From Polaromonas sp. (GTDB lineage Bacteria > Pseudomonadota > Gammaproteobacteria > Burkholderiales > Burkholderiaceae_C), in the NCBI GenBank assembly GCA_013298815.1, contig JAAFJF010000005.1, positions 1 through 64,000 of the forward strand: DNA of 64,000 bases, read 5' to 3'. Each line of letters opens with the position of its first letter. The first letter of the stretch is position 1. Below are positions 28,494 through 37,140 of the stretch, piece by piece. The position numbers and the translations under genes are program-made. The notes under the pieces were generated by a model that saw only the letters and a program-made list of their open reading frames with translations, made no database searches and was not told where the DNA came from.

Positions 28494-29474
28494 TTACTTC
28501 AGTGACGAGTAATTCAAAGGCACAAACGCGTAACCTTTGCCGTCTGTCGCTACGCGCATATTGCCCAAGCCTGGGAAGGCGATGTGGGTTGCGCCTACCA
28601 AATAGCCGTTTTTAGCGGCATCGGCGAAGGCGAGTTGGCGTTGCTCGGCGGCGTTTTTGCTGTTTGAGTCGAACTGGATGGTGACGCTGGGGTCTTCAAA
28701 CTGGACGGCGGCGACGTGCATCAAATCGCCCCAGAGCATCAGCTTTTCGCCTTTGCTTTCAATCGCGTAAACCGTGTGGCCAGGGGTGTGGCCGTAGGCG
28801 GCGATGGCGCGGATGCCGGGAACCAGCTCGGTGTTGCCTTCAAAAGTCTTGAGTTTGCCAGCTGCCAAGTAAGGGTTGACGGAGGCCATCGCGCCTTTGA
28901 AGCCGCCTTTGGCGCTCTCGGCTGCAGCGTTCAAGTTGGCTTCGCTGAGCCAAAAGTCGGTGTCGTTTTTGTCGATACGCAGTGTCGCGTTGGGGAAGGC
29001 GCGTGCACCCGTCGCCATCAGGCCACCGACGTGGTCACCATGCATGTGGGTGATGTAGATTTCATCGACCTGCTCAGGCTGGTAGCCAGCGGCCTTCATG
29101 TTGGCGACGATGTTGCCCAGCGTGGGGCCAAACAAACCGGCTGCGCCCGTGTCGATCAGCACCAGCTTGCTGCCCGTGTTGACCAAAAAGGTGTTGACCG
29201 AGGTTTCAACGGTTTCCTTCAAAAAGCCCTTTTTGAAGGCGGCGGCCAGTTGCTCAGGTTGGCCGACCAGCAGCTTCATCATCGGCAATTTGACGGTGCC
29301 GTCGGAAATGGTGGTGACTTCAAAATCGCCCAACATCACGCGCATGAAAGCGGGCGCTTGGGTTTTGGCCATAGGCGCTTCGGCTATAGCCGACAGGCTG
29401 AAAGCGGCACTGCCCAATAGTATGGCGGCTGCGAGGGCGGAAAATCGTGTATTTCGATTGAGTGTTTTAGACAT
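28494..29474 (-). CDS. Exported metallo-beta-lactamase-fold hydrolase
   Basis: 326 residues with a signal peptide (about 1-32, ending SAIAEA), so periplasmic. The metal site THMHGDHVGG is at about 142-151; a later GHTPGH and a D in LMLWGDLMH complete the expected ligand set. The family includes lactonases and other hydrolases; substrate is unknown. It sits between the FadJ-like remnant and the hydratase gene, as if inserted by rearrangement. Confidence 0.82.
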   Translation of the reverse strand: MSKTLNRNTRFSALAAAILLGSAAFSLSAIAEAPMAKTQAPAFMRVMLGDFEVTTISDGTVKLPMMKLLVGQPEQLAAAFKKGFLKETVETSVNTFLVNTGSKLVLIDTGAAGLFGPTLGNIVANMKAAGYQPEQVDEIYITHMHGDHVGGLMATGARAFPNATLRIDKNDTDFWLSEANLNAAAESAKGGFKGAMASVNPYLAAGKLKTFEGNTELVPGIRAIAAYGHTPGHTVYAIESKGEKLMLWGDLMHVAAVQFEDPSVTIQFDSNSKNAAEQRQLAFADAAKNGYLVGATHIAFPGLGNMRVATDGKGYAFVPLNYSSLK

Positions 29475-29610
29475 GAGATGTTCTCCTAGAAAAAGACGTG
29501 ATGCACAGAAATGTGTACAGCTGGCTGATAGTAGGTGAACGCTTCAGATAAAGTCGTTCAAGCTGCGCAATCCACTGTTTTCAAAGTGGTTATCAGATCA
29601 AGAGACCACA

Positions 29611-31044
29611 TCAATAAACCGGCTGAAACTCCCGAATCGTCCTAACCACCGCATCTGTCACCACAAACCCTTCGCCAAACTTTGCAGCTAGCTCGGCTGA
29701 CCGTTTCACAAACGCATCAACCCCCATGCCGTAGATAAACTGCATCGCGCCACCGGTGTAGGCAGGAAAGCCGATGCCGAAGATGGAGCCGATGTTGGCG
29801 TCATGCACGGTGGTGAGCACGCCCTCAGACAGGCAACGCGCGGTCTCGACGGCTTGGCGGTAGAGCAGGCAGTCTTTAACGTCCTGGATGTTCCACGCCG
29901 CGTCGATCTTGTTGGCCTCTTCAGCGCCTTGCTCTGGCAAGTTCAGTGGCGCAGTCATACCGCACTGAAAACTTGCATTGTTGAGAACAGCCAGCGGGAT
30001 GCCTTCATCCAACATACGTACGCCTTCCGATTGGTAAGCGCCAGAAATACGCTTTAGCGCCTCGGCAGAAATGCCATCAGTTAATGTCGGCTTGCTGCCT
30101 GGGTTGGCTTCTTTCAGCTTGCGAAGTCGGCTCTTCACCGCATTCATGTCAAAAAAGAAGGTGTTGATCATGTTTTTCGCCACCGGGTCCACGGCCAATC
30201 GCGCCAGATAACGGCTTTCAATCCGCAGCGCGGTGTCGAAATCGACCTGCGCGCCTTCCACCATCGCGGCCAGTGCCGCTTCGGGCGCGGGGTAAAGGCC
30301 GCGCGAGGCTTTTTTCATCATCGCCGGCGCAACGGTCAGCGCCATAGCGATTTTCGGGTTGGCCGGCGTGCCGCCTGGGATTTTGTAATCTTTATTGTCC
30401 CACGGCTGGGCGGAGACGGGGTTCGCAGCGATCCACGCCAGCGCGGCAGAGCGCAGGGCGGCAGCCACATCTCCCTCGTTTGCGACCAACTCATGAATCA
30501 ATCCCAAGTCCAAGCCTTCACGCGGGTTGAACAACTTGCCTTCCAAAATATAAGGCTGTGCGCCCATCAAACCCAGCAGTCGCGTCGTTTTGGTGATGCC
30601 GGACGCGCCCGGAATCAGCCCCAAGCTCACTTCGGGCATGCCGAACTGGATTTTTTTGTCGTCCACCGCCACACGGTGGTGGCCCACCAGCGCCACTTCC
30701 CAACCGCCCCCCAAAGCCGCGCCGTTCAGGCAGCTGACGACCGGTTTACCCAGCGTTTCCAGCGTGCGGAAGTTCTTTTTCATCCGCTCGATTTCGGTAA
30801 AAATCGTGCCCGCATCCGTCGCCTTGTTGCGCATCAGCCCCTTCAGGTCCGCACCAGCGAAGAAGGTGGTTTTGTTGGAGGCCAGGATGATGCCAGTGAT
30901 GGCGTCCTTGTCTTTGACGACCTGCGCCGTCGCCTCGGTCAAATCGCTCTGCCACTGCAGGCACATGGTGTTGACGGGGGAGTCGGGTTCGTCAAAGGTG
31001 AGGGTGGCGATGCCGTTGCTGAGTTCGTATTGAATGGTTTTCAT
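29611..31044 (-). CDS. Enoyl-CoA hydratase/FadJ-like protein lacking the NAD-binding domain
   Basis: 477 residues against about 700 for FadB/FadJ-type multifunctional enzymes. The N-terminal crotonase domain looks intact, with Glu116 in LGGGWEV and Glu138 in GMPEVSLGLIPG at the catalytic positions. After NMINTFFFDMNAVKS (about 305), the protein passes through some 30 unfamiliar residues straight to YQSEGVRMLDEGIPLAVLNN, which belongs to the C-terminal 3HCDH helical region. No GxGxxG Rossmann motif is found anywhere. The expected activity is hydration only. Start ATG overlaps the thiolase stop by one base (TAATG), so translation is coupled. Confidence 0.8.
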   Translation of the reverse strand: MKTIQYELSNGIATLTFDEPDSPVNTMCLQWQSDLTEATAQVVKDKDAITGIILASNKTTFFAGADLKGLMRNKATDAGTIFTEIERMKKNFRTLETLGKPVVSCLNGAALGGGWEVALVGHHRVAVDDKKIQFGMPEVSLGLIPGASGITKTTRLLGLMGAQPYILEGKLFNPREGLDLGLIHELVANEGDVAAALRSAALAWIAANPVSAQPWDNKDYKIPGGTPANPKIAMALTVAPAMMKKASRGLYPAPEAALAAMVEGAQVDFDTALRIESRYLARLAVDPVAKNMINTFFFDMNAVKSRLRKLKEANPGSKPTLTDGISAEALKRISGAYQSEGVRMLDEGIPLAVLNNASFQCGMTAPLNLPEQGAEEANKIDAAWNIQDVKDCLLYRQAVETARCLSEGVLTTVHDANIGSIFGIGFPAYTGGAMQFIYGMGVDAFVKRSAELAAKFGEGFVVTDAVVRTIREFQPVY

Positions 31045-32252
31045 TAAATTCGCTCCACGATGGTCGCAATCCCCATCCCGCCGCCCACGCACAGCGTCGC
31101 CATGCCGTAGCGCAGCTTGCGGCGATGCAGCTCGTCAATCAAAATCCCCAAAATCATCGCGCCCGTCGCACCCAGCGGGTGGCCCATAGCGATGGCGCCG
31201 CCGTTGACGTTGGTCTTTTCGTGCGGCACTTTCATCTCTTTCATGAAGCGCATGGCCACGGCGGCAAAGGCTTCGTTGATTTCCACCAGGTCGATCTGGT
31301 CCATGGTCAGCCCCGCCTTGGCCAGCGCCTTGCGGGCGGCGGGCATGGGGCCGGCCAGCATGATGGTTGGGTCGGCCCCGCTCAAGGCGACCGAGACAAT
31401 CCGTGCGCGCGGCGTCAAATTGTGCGTTTTACCGGCCTGTTCCGAGCCAATCAGCACGGCCGCCGCGCCGTCAACAATCCCGGACGAGTTGCCAGCGTGG
31501 TGGACGTGGTTAATCCGCGCGACCTGTGGGTAGCGGGTCAGCGCCACCTGGTCAAAACCCATTGCGCCCATCTGCTCAAAGGCGGGCCTCAAAGCCGCCA
31601 AGCCTTCCAGCGTGGTGCGGGGTTTGATGAACTCGTCCTGCGCGAGTATGGTTTGGCCCAAAAAGTCGGTCACGGGGACGACCGAGCCGTTGAAATAACC
31701 CGCGTTTTGCGCAAAAGCGGCGCGTTTTTGTGATTCCATGGCAAAGGCGTCCACATCCGCGCGGCTAAAGCCTTCAATCGTCGCAATCAAGTCCGCACCA
31801 ATGCCCTGCGGCACAAAAGCGGTGGTCGAGTTGGTGTCCGGGTCTTGCGCCCACGCGCCACCGTCCGAGCCAATCGGCACCCGGCTCATGCTTTCCACAC
31901 CGCCAGCCACGACCAAATCTTCCCAGCCCGAGGCCACTTTTTGCGCCGCCATGTTGACGGCTTCCAAGCCCGAGGCGCAAAAGCGGTTGATCTGCACGCC
32001 CGATGCGCGGAAGTCCCAGCCCGCTTTGAGAGCCGCAATTTTGGGCAGCACGGAGCCTTGTTCGCCGATGGGTGACACGATGCCCATCACCACATCGTCC
32101 ACCGCCGCTGTGTCAAAGCCGTTGCGTTGCTGCAAATTAGATAGCAATCCAGACAGCAAAGTGACCGGCTTGACCTCATACAGGCTGCCGTCCTTCTTGC
32201 CCTTGCCGCGCGGGGTGCGGATGGCGTCGTATACGAAAGCTTCTGTGGTCAT
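31044..32252 (-). CDS. Acetyl-CoA C-acyltransferase (thiolase)
   Basis: Thiolytic cleavage of 3-ketoacyl-CoA; 402 residues. Nucleophile Cys92 in [11 protein letters not shown], the [17 protein letters not shown] segment and the second Cys in LCVGGGMG are all present. First gene of a two-gene operon with the hydratase; its promoter region is shared with the divergent acyl-CoA dehydrogenase and contains a TetR-like palindrome (32318-32331). Confidence 0.93.
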   Translation of the reverse strand: MTTEAFVYDAIRTPRGKGKKDGSLYEVKPVTLLSGLLSNLQQRNGFDTAAVDDVVMGIVSPIGEQGSVLPKIAALKAGWDFRASGVQINRFCASGLEAVNMAAQKVASGWEDLVVAGGVESMSRVPIGSDGGAWAQDPDTNSTTAFVPQGIGADLIATIEGFSRADVDAFAMESQKRAAFAQNAGYFNGSVVPVTDFLGQTILAQDEFIKPRTTLEGLAALRPAFEQMGAMGFDQVALTRYPQVARINHVHHAGNSSGIVDGAAAVLIGSEQAGKTHNLTPRARIVSVALSGADPTIMLAGPMPAARKALAKAGLTMDQIDLVEINEAFAAVAMRFMKEMKVPHEKTNVNGGAIAMGHPLGATGAMILGILIDELHRRKLRYGMATLCVGGGMGIATIVERI

Positions 32253-32317
32253 AGAAATTCTCCAGTTGGGCGGTTACATCAAAGTGGCTTGGCAAAATTG
32301 GAGTATAGTCTTTTCAC

Positions 32318-32331
32318 CAAGCAATTGCTTT
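32318..32331. promoter_or_regulatory. Candidate TetR operator (thiolase/dehydrogenase promoter)
   Basis: CAAGC-AATT-GCTTT lies between the divergent thiolase and dehydrogenase starts. The 24 bp from 32317 agree at 19 positions with the 24 bp from 49251 in the TetR-atuA intergenic region, the only other such site noticed. The shared part reads CAAGCNNTTGCTTNGTAA. Repression by the 48.5-49.2 kb TetR protein is inferred. Confidence 0.6.
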
Positions 32332-32366
32332 GTAATATTAAAACTCAAGTCCAACAGGTGACACCC

Positions 32367-33527
32367 ATGATTGAACGCACGCTCTTCACCCCCGACCACG
32401 AAGCCTTCCGCGACAGCTTCCGCCGATTCATCGCCAACGAAGTCGTTCCTTTTCACGAGGCGTGGGAAGAGCAGGGCTATGTGGCACGAGAGGTGTGGAA
32501 CAAAGCGGGTGAGAACGGCTTTTTGTGCACGTCGATGCCCGAAGCCTACGGCGGCGCGGACGCAGACAAGCTGTATTCGGTGATCCAGATGGAAGAGCTG
32601 GCGCGGGCGGGCACGTCGGGCATTGGTTACAGCCTGCACAGCGAAATCGTCGCGCCCTACATCTTGCATTACGGCACCGAGGCGCAGAAAAGCCACTACC
32701 TGCGCAAGCTGGCCAGTGGCGAGATGATAGGCGCGATTGCCATGAGCGAGCCGGCGGCAGGCTCGGATTTGCAGGGCATCAAAGCCACGGCGATCAAGCA
32801 GCCGGACGGTAGTTACCTGCTCAACGGCAGCAAAACCTTCATCACCAACGGCTGGCATGCTGATTTGGTCATTGTCGTTGCCAAAACCAACCCTGCAGCA
32901 GGTGGCAAGGGCACGAGTCTGCTGCTGGTTGAGCGCGGCATGGCGGGGTTTTCGGTCGGCAAACGCTTGAAAAAGCTGGGGCTGAAGGCGCAGGACACGT
33001 CCGAGCTGTTCTTCGACAACGTGCGTGTGCCGGCCGAGAACCTGTTGGGTGGCGAATCACAAGAAAACAAAGGCTTCATCTGCCTGATGGAGCAGCTCCC
33101 GTGGGAGCGCCTGCAAATCGCCATCACCGCCGTGGCGTCAGCCCAGGCAGCGATTGATTGGACGGTGGCCTACGTCAAAGACCGCAAAGTCTTCGGCCAA
33201 GCCGTCGCCAGCTTTCAAAACACCCGTTTCAAGCTCGCAGAGATGCAAACCGAGGTGCAAATCGCGCAAGTCTTCGTCGACAAATGCACCGAGCTGGTCT
33301 TAACCGACAAACTAGACGCCGCCACTGCCAGCATGGCGAAATACTGGTGCTCTGACCTGCAATGCAAGGTGATGGACGAATGCGTGCAGCTCTTCGGCGG
33401 CTACGGCTATATGTGGGAATACCCAATTACCCGCGCTTACGCAGACGCGCGGGTGCAGCGCATCTACGGCGGCACGAACGAGATCATGAAAGAGGTGATT
33501 ACGCGGGGGATGGGGTTGGGGAAGTAG
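32367..33527 (+). CDS. Acyl-CoA dehydrogenase
   Basis: FAD enzyme introducing the 2,3 double bond; 386 residues from the ATG at 32367. Typical segments are IGAIAMSEPAAGSDLQGIKA (FAD/substrate binding), ERLQIAITAVASAQAAIDWT and the C-terminal RIYGGTNEIMKEVI. The open frame continues 26 codons upstream, but the operator-like palindrome lies there and homologues start near MIERTLFTP. Divergent from the thiolase/hydratase operon. Confidence 0.92.
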   Translation: MIERTLFTPDHEAFRDSFRRFIANEVVPFHEAWEEQGYVAREVWNKAGENGFLCTSMPEAYGGADADKLYSVIQMEELARAGTSGIGYSLHSEIVAPYILHYGTEAQKSHYLRKLASGEMIGAIAMSEPAAGSDLQGIKATAIKQPDGSYLLNGSKTFITNGWHADLVIVVAKTNPAAGGKGTSLLLVERGMAGFSVGKRLKKLGLKAQDTSELFFDNVRVPAENLLGGESQENKGFICLMEQLPWERLQIAITAVASAQAAIDWTVAYVKDRKVFGQAVASFQNTRFKLAEMQTEVQIAQVFVDKCTELVLTDKLDAATASMAKYWCSDLQCKVMDECVQLFGGYGYMWEYPITRAYADARVQRIYGGTNEIMKEVITRGMGLGK

Positions 33528-33543
33528 AGAATTGCACGGGTTC

Positions 33544-33588
33544 ACTATAAATTTAATAGCTGTTTAGGCAATAAATACGCCGCCTAGG
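33544..33588 (+). repeat. Short interspersed repeat, copy 8
   Basis: AATTTAATAGCTGTTTAGGC then AATAAATACGCCGCCTAGGG, one of the best-preserved copies. Confidence 0.8.
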
Positions 33589-33621
33589 GGTTAAAATTAG
33601 CCTTAAAATTGCAGCGGCGAG

Positions 33622-33903
33622 CTACTTTTTGGATTTATCCTCAAGCAGCACAAAGCCAATAGGTCGTTTGGGCGGCTCGGGTGGCGTCATCAGTTCTCGT
33701 AAGGCATCAAACACCTGTCTGAGTTGTGCTTTTGTATTGCGGTTAAAAGTATCTTGCTGCATCGCGACTGATTCGGTCTTTTATTGGAGTTCAGTAAATG
33801 CATAGAGCGCATAACGGCGGCCACCATAGCCTGTTCCTGAACTTGAGGTCACAAATTGTGACCTCAAGTTTGCATACTCTTCGTTTGAGGGTTGAAATAT
33901 GAA
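33622..33903 (-). pseudogene. ORF6N-domain gene fragment, broken
   Basis: Reading the minus strand, FQPSNEEYANLRSQFVTSSS then GTGYGGRRYALYAFTEL matches the ORF6N (KilA-N-like) core. An in-frame stop (33781-33783) follows, then MQQDTFNRNTKAQLRQVFDA and a PPEPPKRPIGFVLLEDKSKK tail typical of the family's C-terminus. The N-terminal part and a middle section are missing. A 27-bp palindrome (33842-33868, CTTGAGGTCACAA arms) lies within the NLRSQFVTSS codons. ORF6N genes are phage- or mobile-element-associated, so this is a decayed accessory gene. Confidence 0.7.
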
Positions 33904-33922
33904 GTTCGCAGGAGACAGAAAA

Positions 33923-33999
33923 TAGGGTCAGAGTCCAATTTCGATGTGATGCAACTGTCCGTCGAAGTGCAAATTGTCCTGAATTGGAATCTGACCCTA
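33923..33999. repeat. REP/BIME-like inverted repeat
   Basis: TAGGGTCAGAGTCCAATT and AATTGGAATCTGACCCTA are near-perfect inverted arms about 41 bp apart. The GGGTCAGA..CCAATT motif resembles palindromes found beside TnpA-REP (IS200-like) genes; no transposase is present here. Confidence 0.65.
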
Positions 34000-34047
34000 A
34001 TTTCTTTGCCTCGTCTGGTAGAAGCTTCACTCTACCGCAAGCCTTCA

Positions 34048-34152
34048 AAATTCCCCTTCATTTGAAGGGGTGGCGCGAAGCGACGGGGTAGTTGCTGGAC
34101 GGAGAGGGGCTACCCCGCCCATTGGGCACCCCTTCGCCACGAAGGGGAATTT
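34048..34152. repeat. Long nested palindromic element
   Basis: AAATTCCCCTTC and GAAGGGGAATTT (34141-34152) are exact 12-bp terminal inverted repeats. Nested pairs GAAGGGGTG/CACCCCTTC and CGGGGTAG/CTACCCCG lie inside, so about 105 bp could fold into one extended hairpin. It has no coding capacity; a MITE-like or REP-type element. Confidence 0.75.
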
Positions 34153-34187
34153 AGACAATGGTCGCCGAGTTGTAAGCGCTATAAATA

Positions 34188-34225
34188 AAATAGCTGTTCA
34201 GTCAACAAATACAACGGCTAGAGGC
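34188..34225 (+). repeat. Short interspersed repeat, copy 9
   Basis: AAATAAAATAGCTGTTCAGT then CAACAAATACAACGGCTAGA. The remaining gap to the livH start (34226-34378) should contain the promoter of the second liv operon; a weak GTGTC/GACAC repeat is at 34258-34275. Confidence 0.6.
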
Positions 34226-34378
34226 ATATTTTGATACCTAATTCTGATGGCTGAGTGGTGTCTTCTAGGTGACACTTGGACGATTGCCACGGCCTTACAT
34301 AAGGTGCAACCCTATGCTTAAAAAGCATATTTCCGTCTATAAACAGGCTAGTTCAACTTCTCGGAAGCAGGATTTAGC

Positions 34379-35254
34379 GTGCAAGTTCTTCAATTGTTAA
34401 TCAGCGGCATCGCGCAGGGATGCATTTACGGGCTGATTGCACTCGGTTTTGTGCTGATTTACAAAGCGACAGAAACGGTCAGCTTCGCGCAGGGCGAGCT
34501 GATGATGCTGGGCGCATTCGGCGGGCTGGCGGGCATGACGCTGCTGGGGTTTCCGTATTGGTTGTCGGTGATTTGCGCGATTGCTGGCATGGCGGTGTTT
34601 GGCATGCTGCTGGAGCGAATCGTGATTCGGCCTATCTTGGGGCAGCCGGCGTTTTCGATTGTGATGTTGACCATCGGCATAGGCTACGTGGCGCGCGGGC
34701 TGATCACCATGATTCCGGGTATCGGTACTGAAACTCACACGTTGCCTGTGCCTTACAAGGACCAAATTTGGAAGCTGGGTGGCTTGGTGCTGAACGTGGA
34801 GCAAATGGTGGTGATTGCCGCCACAGCGGTGTTGTCTGCGGTGCTATTTACTGTTTTTAAGTACAGCAAAATTGGTATTGCGATGCAAGCGTCGTCGCAA
34901 AACCAGCTGGCGGCGTATTACATGGGGATTCCGGTCAAGCGCATCAACGGGCTGGTGTGGGGCTTGGCGGCGGCAGTGGCGGCGATTGCCGGTTTGCTGC
35001 TCGCGCCCATCACGTTTGTCCACGCCAATATGGGTTTCATTGGCCTCAAAGCCTTCCCCGCTGCGGTGGTGGGAGGTTTTGGCAGCTTGCCGGGTGCGAT
35101 TGTGGGTGGCTTGATTATCGGAATTGTGGAGTCGTTCGCAGGCTTTTACTTGCCGGATGGCTTTAAAGATATTGCCGCCTACATCGTCGTGTTGGTCATG
35201 CTGATGGTCAAACCCAATGGTTTGTTTGGCGAGAAGCTGAGGAAGAAAGTCTGA
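34379..35254 (+). CDS. ABC transporter permease, LivH type (second cluster)
   Basis: 291 residues, multiple membrane spans, with GIAQGCIYGLIALGFVLIYK at the N-terminus and VVGGFGSLPGAIVGGLIIGI near the end, both LivH hallmarks. First gene of a six-gene plus-strand unit (H, M, G, F, ligase, binding protein). Start codon: the frame opens with GTG at 34379, and no nearer ATG gives a complete first helix. Confidence 0.9.
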   Translation: MQVLQLLISGIAQGCIYGLIALGFVLIYKATETVSFAQGELMMLGAFGGLAGMTLLGFPYWLSVICAIAGMAVFGMLLERIVIRPILGQPAFSIVMLTIGIGYVARGLITMIPGIGTETHTLPVPYKDQIWKLGGLVLNVEQMVVIAATAVLSAVLFTVFKYSKIGIAMQASSQNQLAAYYMGIPVKRINGLVWGLAAAVAAIAGLLLAPITFVHANMGFIGLKAFPAAVVGGFGSLPGAIVGGLIIGIVESFAGFYLPDGFKDIAAYIVVLVMLMVKPNGLFGEKLRKKV

Positions 35255-35255
35255 T

Positions 35256-36332
35256 ATGCGCTTTATCTTCAAAACCGATTACGCGCAGGACATCAAGCTG
35301 GCCAAACATAGCGGCCATGTTTTTTGGTATGGCTTGCTGATACTGCTCTTGATTGCCGCGCCTTGGATCATTGCTGAGTATTGGCTGGCGCAGCTCACGT
35401 TTATTTTGATATATGCTATCGCAGGGTTGGGGCTGATGTTGTTGGCGGGCTTTACTGGTCAGTTCTCCATGGGGCACGCCGCGTTTTTGGGCGTCGGGGC
35501 TTACACGCAAGCGGTCTTTACCAATATGGGCGTGCCGTTTCCTGTTGCTTTGGCGCTGGCGGGCACTTTGTCCGCAGCGGTGGGTGTCGTAGTGGGTTTG
35601 CCAGCGTTGCGGGTAAAGGGTATCTATTTAGGCATTGCGACTATTTCGTTCGGCTTCATCGTGGAAGAGGTGTTTGCGCGCTGGGAGTCGGTGACGGGTG
35701 GAAATTCAGGCATCCACATCAAAGCGCCTGATATTTTTGGCTGGAAGCTGAGTTCGGGCATTGAGTTTTACTTGCTTTGCCTGTTCATCACCGTGGTGGT
35801 GACCTTGGGCATTTTGAACTTGCTGCGTTCGTCCACGGGCAGGGCGTTTGTCGCCATTCGCGATTCTGAAATTTCAGCGCAAAGCATGGGCATTCATTTG
35901 GCGCGTTATAAAACGCTGTCATTCTCTATTTCTGCGGCGCTCGCTGGCATTGCTGGTGCGTTGTATGCACACAAGTTGCAGTTTATTTCACCAGACCAGT
36001 TCAACATTTTGCAGTCAATTGATTTGTTGCTCTTGGTTGTGATTGGCGGCTTGGGCTCGGTGCATGGCGCGTTTTTGGGCGCGATTTTCCTGATCGCCAT
36101 GCCGCAGTTGATTTCACTCAGCAAAGACTATTTGCCTGCCGCTATCGGCCAAGCACCAGGTCTGCAGTCGGTGGTGTATGGCGCTGTGCTGATTGCGTTT
36201 GTGATGTTTGAGCCGCTGGGTTTGTATGGACGTTGGTTGAAGGTGCGTACGTATCTGCAAACCTTCCCGTTCTACCGCAAAGGCATGTTCAAGCGGCAAA
36301 AATCGTTCCAAAAGTCAGATCGTTTGAAATGA
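35256..36332 (+). CDS. ABC transporter permease, LivM type (second cluster)
   Basis: 358 residues with LAGFTGQFSMGHAAFLGVGAY and GRAFVAIRDSEISAQSMGI, the LivM signatures. The ATG lies one base after the livH stop, so translation is probably coupled. The C-terminal tail is basic (YRKGMFKRQKSFQKSDRLK). Confidence 0.92.
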   Translation: MRFIFKTDYAQDIKLAKHSGHVFWYGLLILLLIAAPWIIAEYWLAQLTFILIYAIAGLGLMLLAGFTGQFSMGHAAFLGVGAYTQAVFTNMGVPFPVALALAGTLSAAVGVVVGLPALRVKGIYLGIATISFGFIVEEVFARWESVTGGNSGIHIKAPDIFGWKLSSGIEFYLLCLFITVVVTLGILNLLRSSTGRAFVAIRDSEISAQSMGIHLARYKTLSFSISAALAGIAGALYAHKLQFISPDQFNILQSIDLLLLVVIGGLGSVHGAFLGAIFLIAMPQLISLSKDYLPAAIGQAPGLQSVVYGAVLIAFVMFEPLGLYGRWLKVRTYLQTFPFYRKGMFKRQKSFQKSDRLK

Positions 36333-36342
36333 CGAACCATCT

Positions 36343-37140
36343 ATGACAGACCTACTTCTTTCCGCAAAAAACCTGAGTGTCCGCTTCGGTGGCGTGCTAG
36401 CGGTCAACAACGTGAGTTTTGACGTCAAACAGGGCGAAGTCTTCACGCTGATCGGCCCCAACGGTGCGGGCAAAACCACAGTGTTTAACCTGATCAGCCG
36501 CATCTACACGCCCACAAGTGGTGAAATTACTTATTTAGGCAAAAAGCTGACCGACCAGGCCCCGCACAACATCGCCGCTCTGGGTATTGCGCGCACGTTT
36601 CAAAACATCGAATTGTTTGAGCACGCCACGGTGATGCACAACCTGTTGATCGGCGGGCATACCCACAAGAAAACCGGTTTTTGGAGCGAGGTTTTCTTTA
36701 CTCCCAAAACCTTCAAAGCTGAAGTGGAAGCCCGTGAGAAGGCTGAAAAAATTATCGAGTTTCTGGATCTACAACACCACCGCGACACTTTGGTGGCTGG
36801 CTTGCCTTACGGTGTTCGCAAAGTGGTGGAGATGGGGCGTGCCCTGTGCACCGAGCCAAAATTGCTGCTACTGGACGAGCCATCGTCCGGCTTAAACGTC
36901 GAAGAAACGGACGACATGGCGTTTTGGATTCAAGACATCAAAAATGAACTCGGCATCACGGTGCTGATGGTGGAGCATGACATGAGCTTGGTGTCTAAGG
37001 TGTCGGACCGCGTGGTTGCTATGAATCAAGGAGCAGTCTTGGCCATGGGTACGCCGCGCGAGGTGCAAAACGACCCAGGCGTGATCGAGGCATATTTGGG
37101 ATCTATCGATGACGTGTCTTCCTTGCGGAGGGCTGCATGA
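36343..37140 (+). CDS. ABC transporter ATP-binding protein, LivG type (second cluster)
   Basis: 265 residues: Walker A GPNGAGKTT, LPYGVRKVVEMGRALCTEP in the signature position, Walker B LLLLDEPSSGLN and VEHDMSLVSKVSD. It overlaps the LivF gene by four bases (ATGA). Confidence 0.93.
   Translation: MTDLLLSAKNLSVRFGGVLAVNNVSFDVKQGEVFTLIGPNGAGKTTVFNLISRIYTPTSGEITYLGKKLTDQAPHNIAALGIARTFQNIELFEHATVMHNLLIGGHTHKKTGFWSEVFFTPKTFKAEVEAREKAEKIIEFLDLQHHRDTLVAGLPYGVRKVVEMGRALCTEPKLLLLDEPSSGLNVEETDDMAFWIQDIKNELGITVLMVEHDMSLVSKVSDRVVAMNQGAVLAMGTPREVQNDPGVIEAYLGSIDDVSSLRRAA

Noticed and set aside
32136-32170. Short-repeat-like DNA inside the thiolase gene (GATAGCAATCC..CCGGCT)
   Set aside because: The encoded [14 protein letters not shown] segment lies where thiolases normally have an equivalent helix, with no extra length. 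The resemblance is probably chance.
34258-34275. GTGTC/GACAC inverted repeat upstream of the second livH
   Set aside because: Five-base arms with an eight-base spacer are expected by chance in a region of this length.
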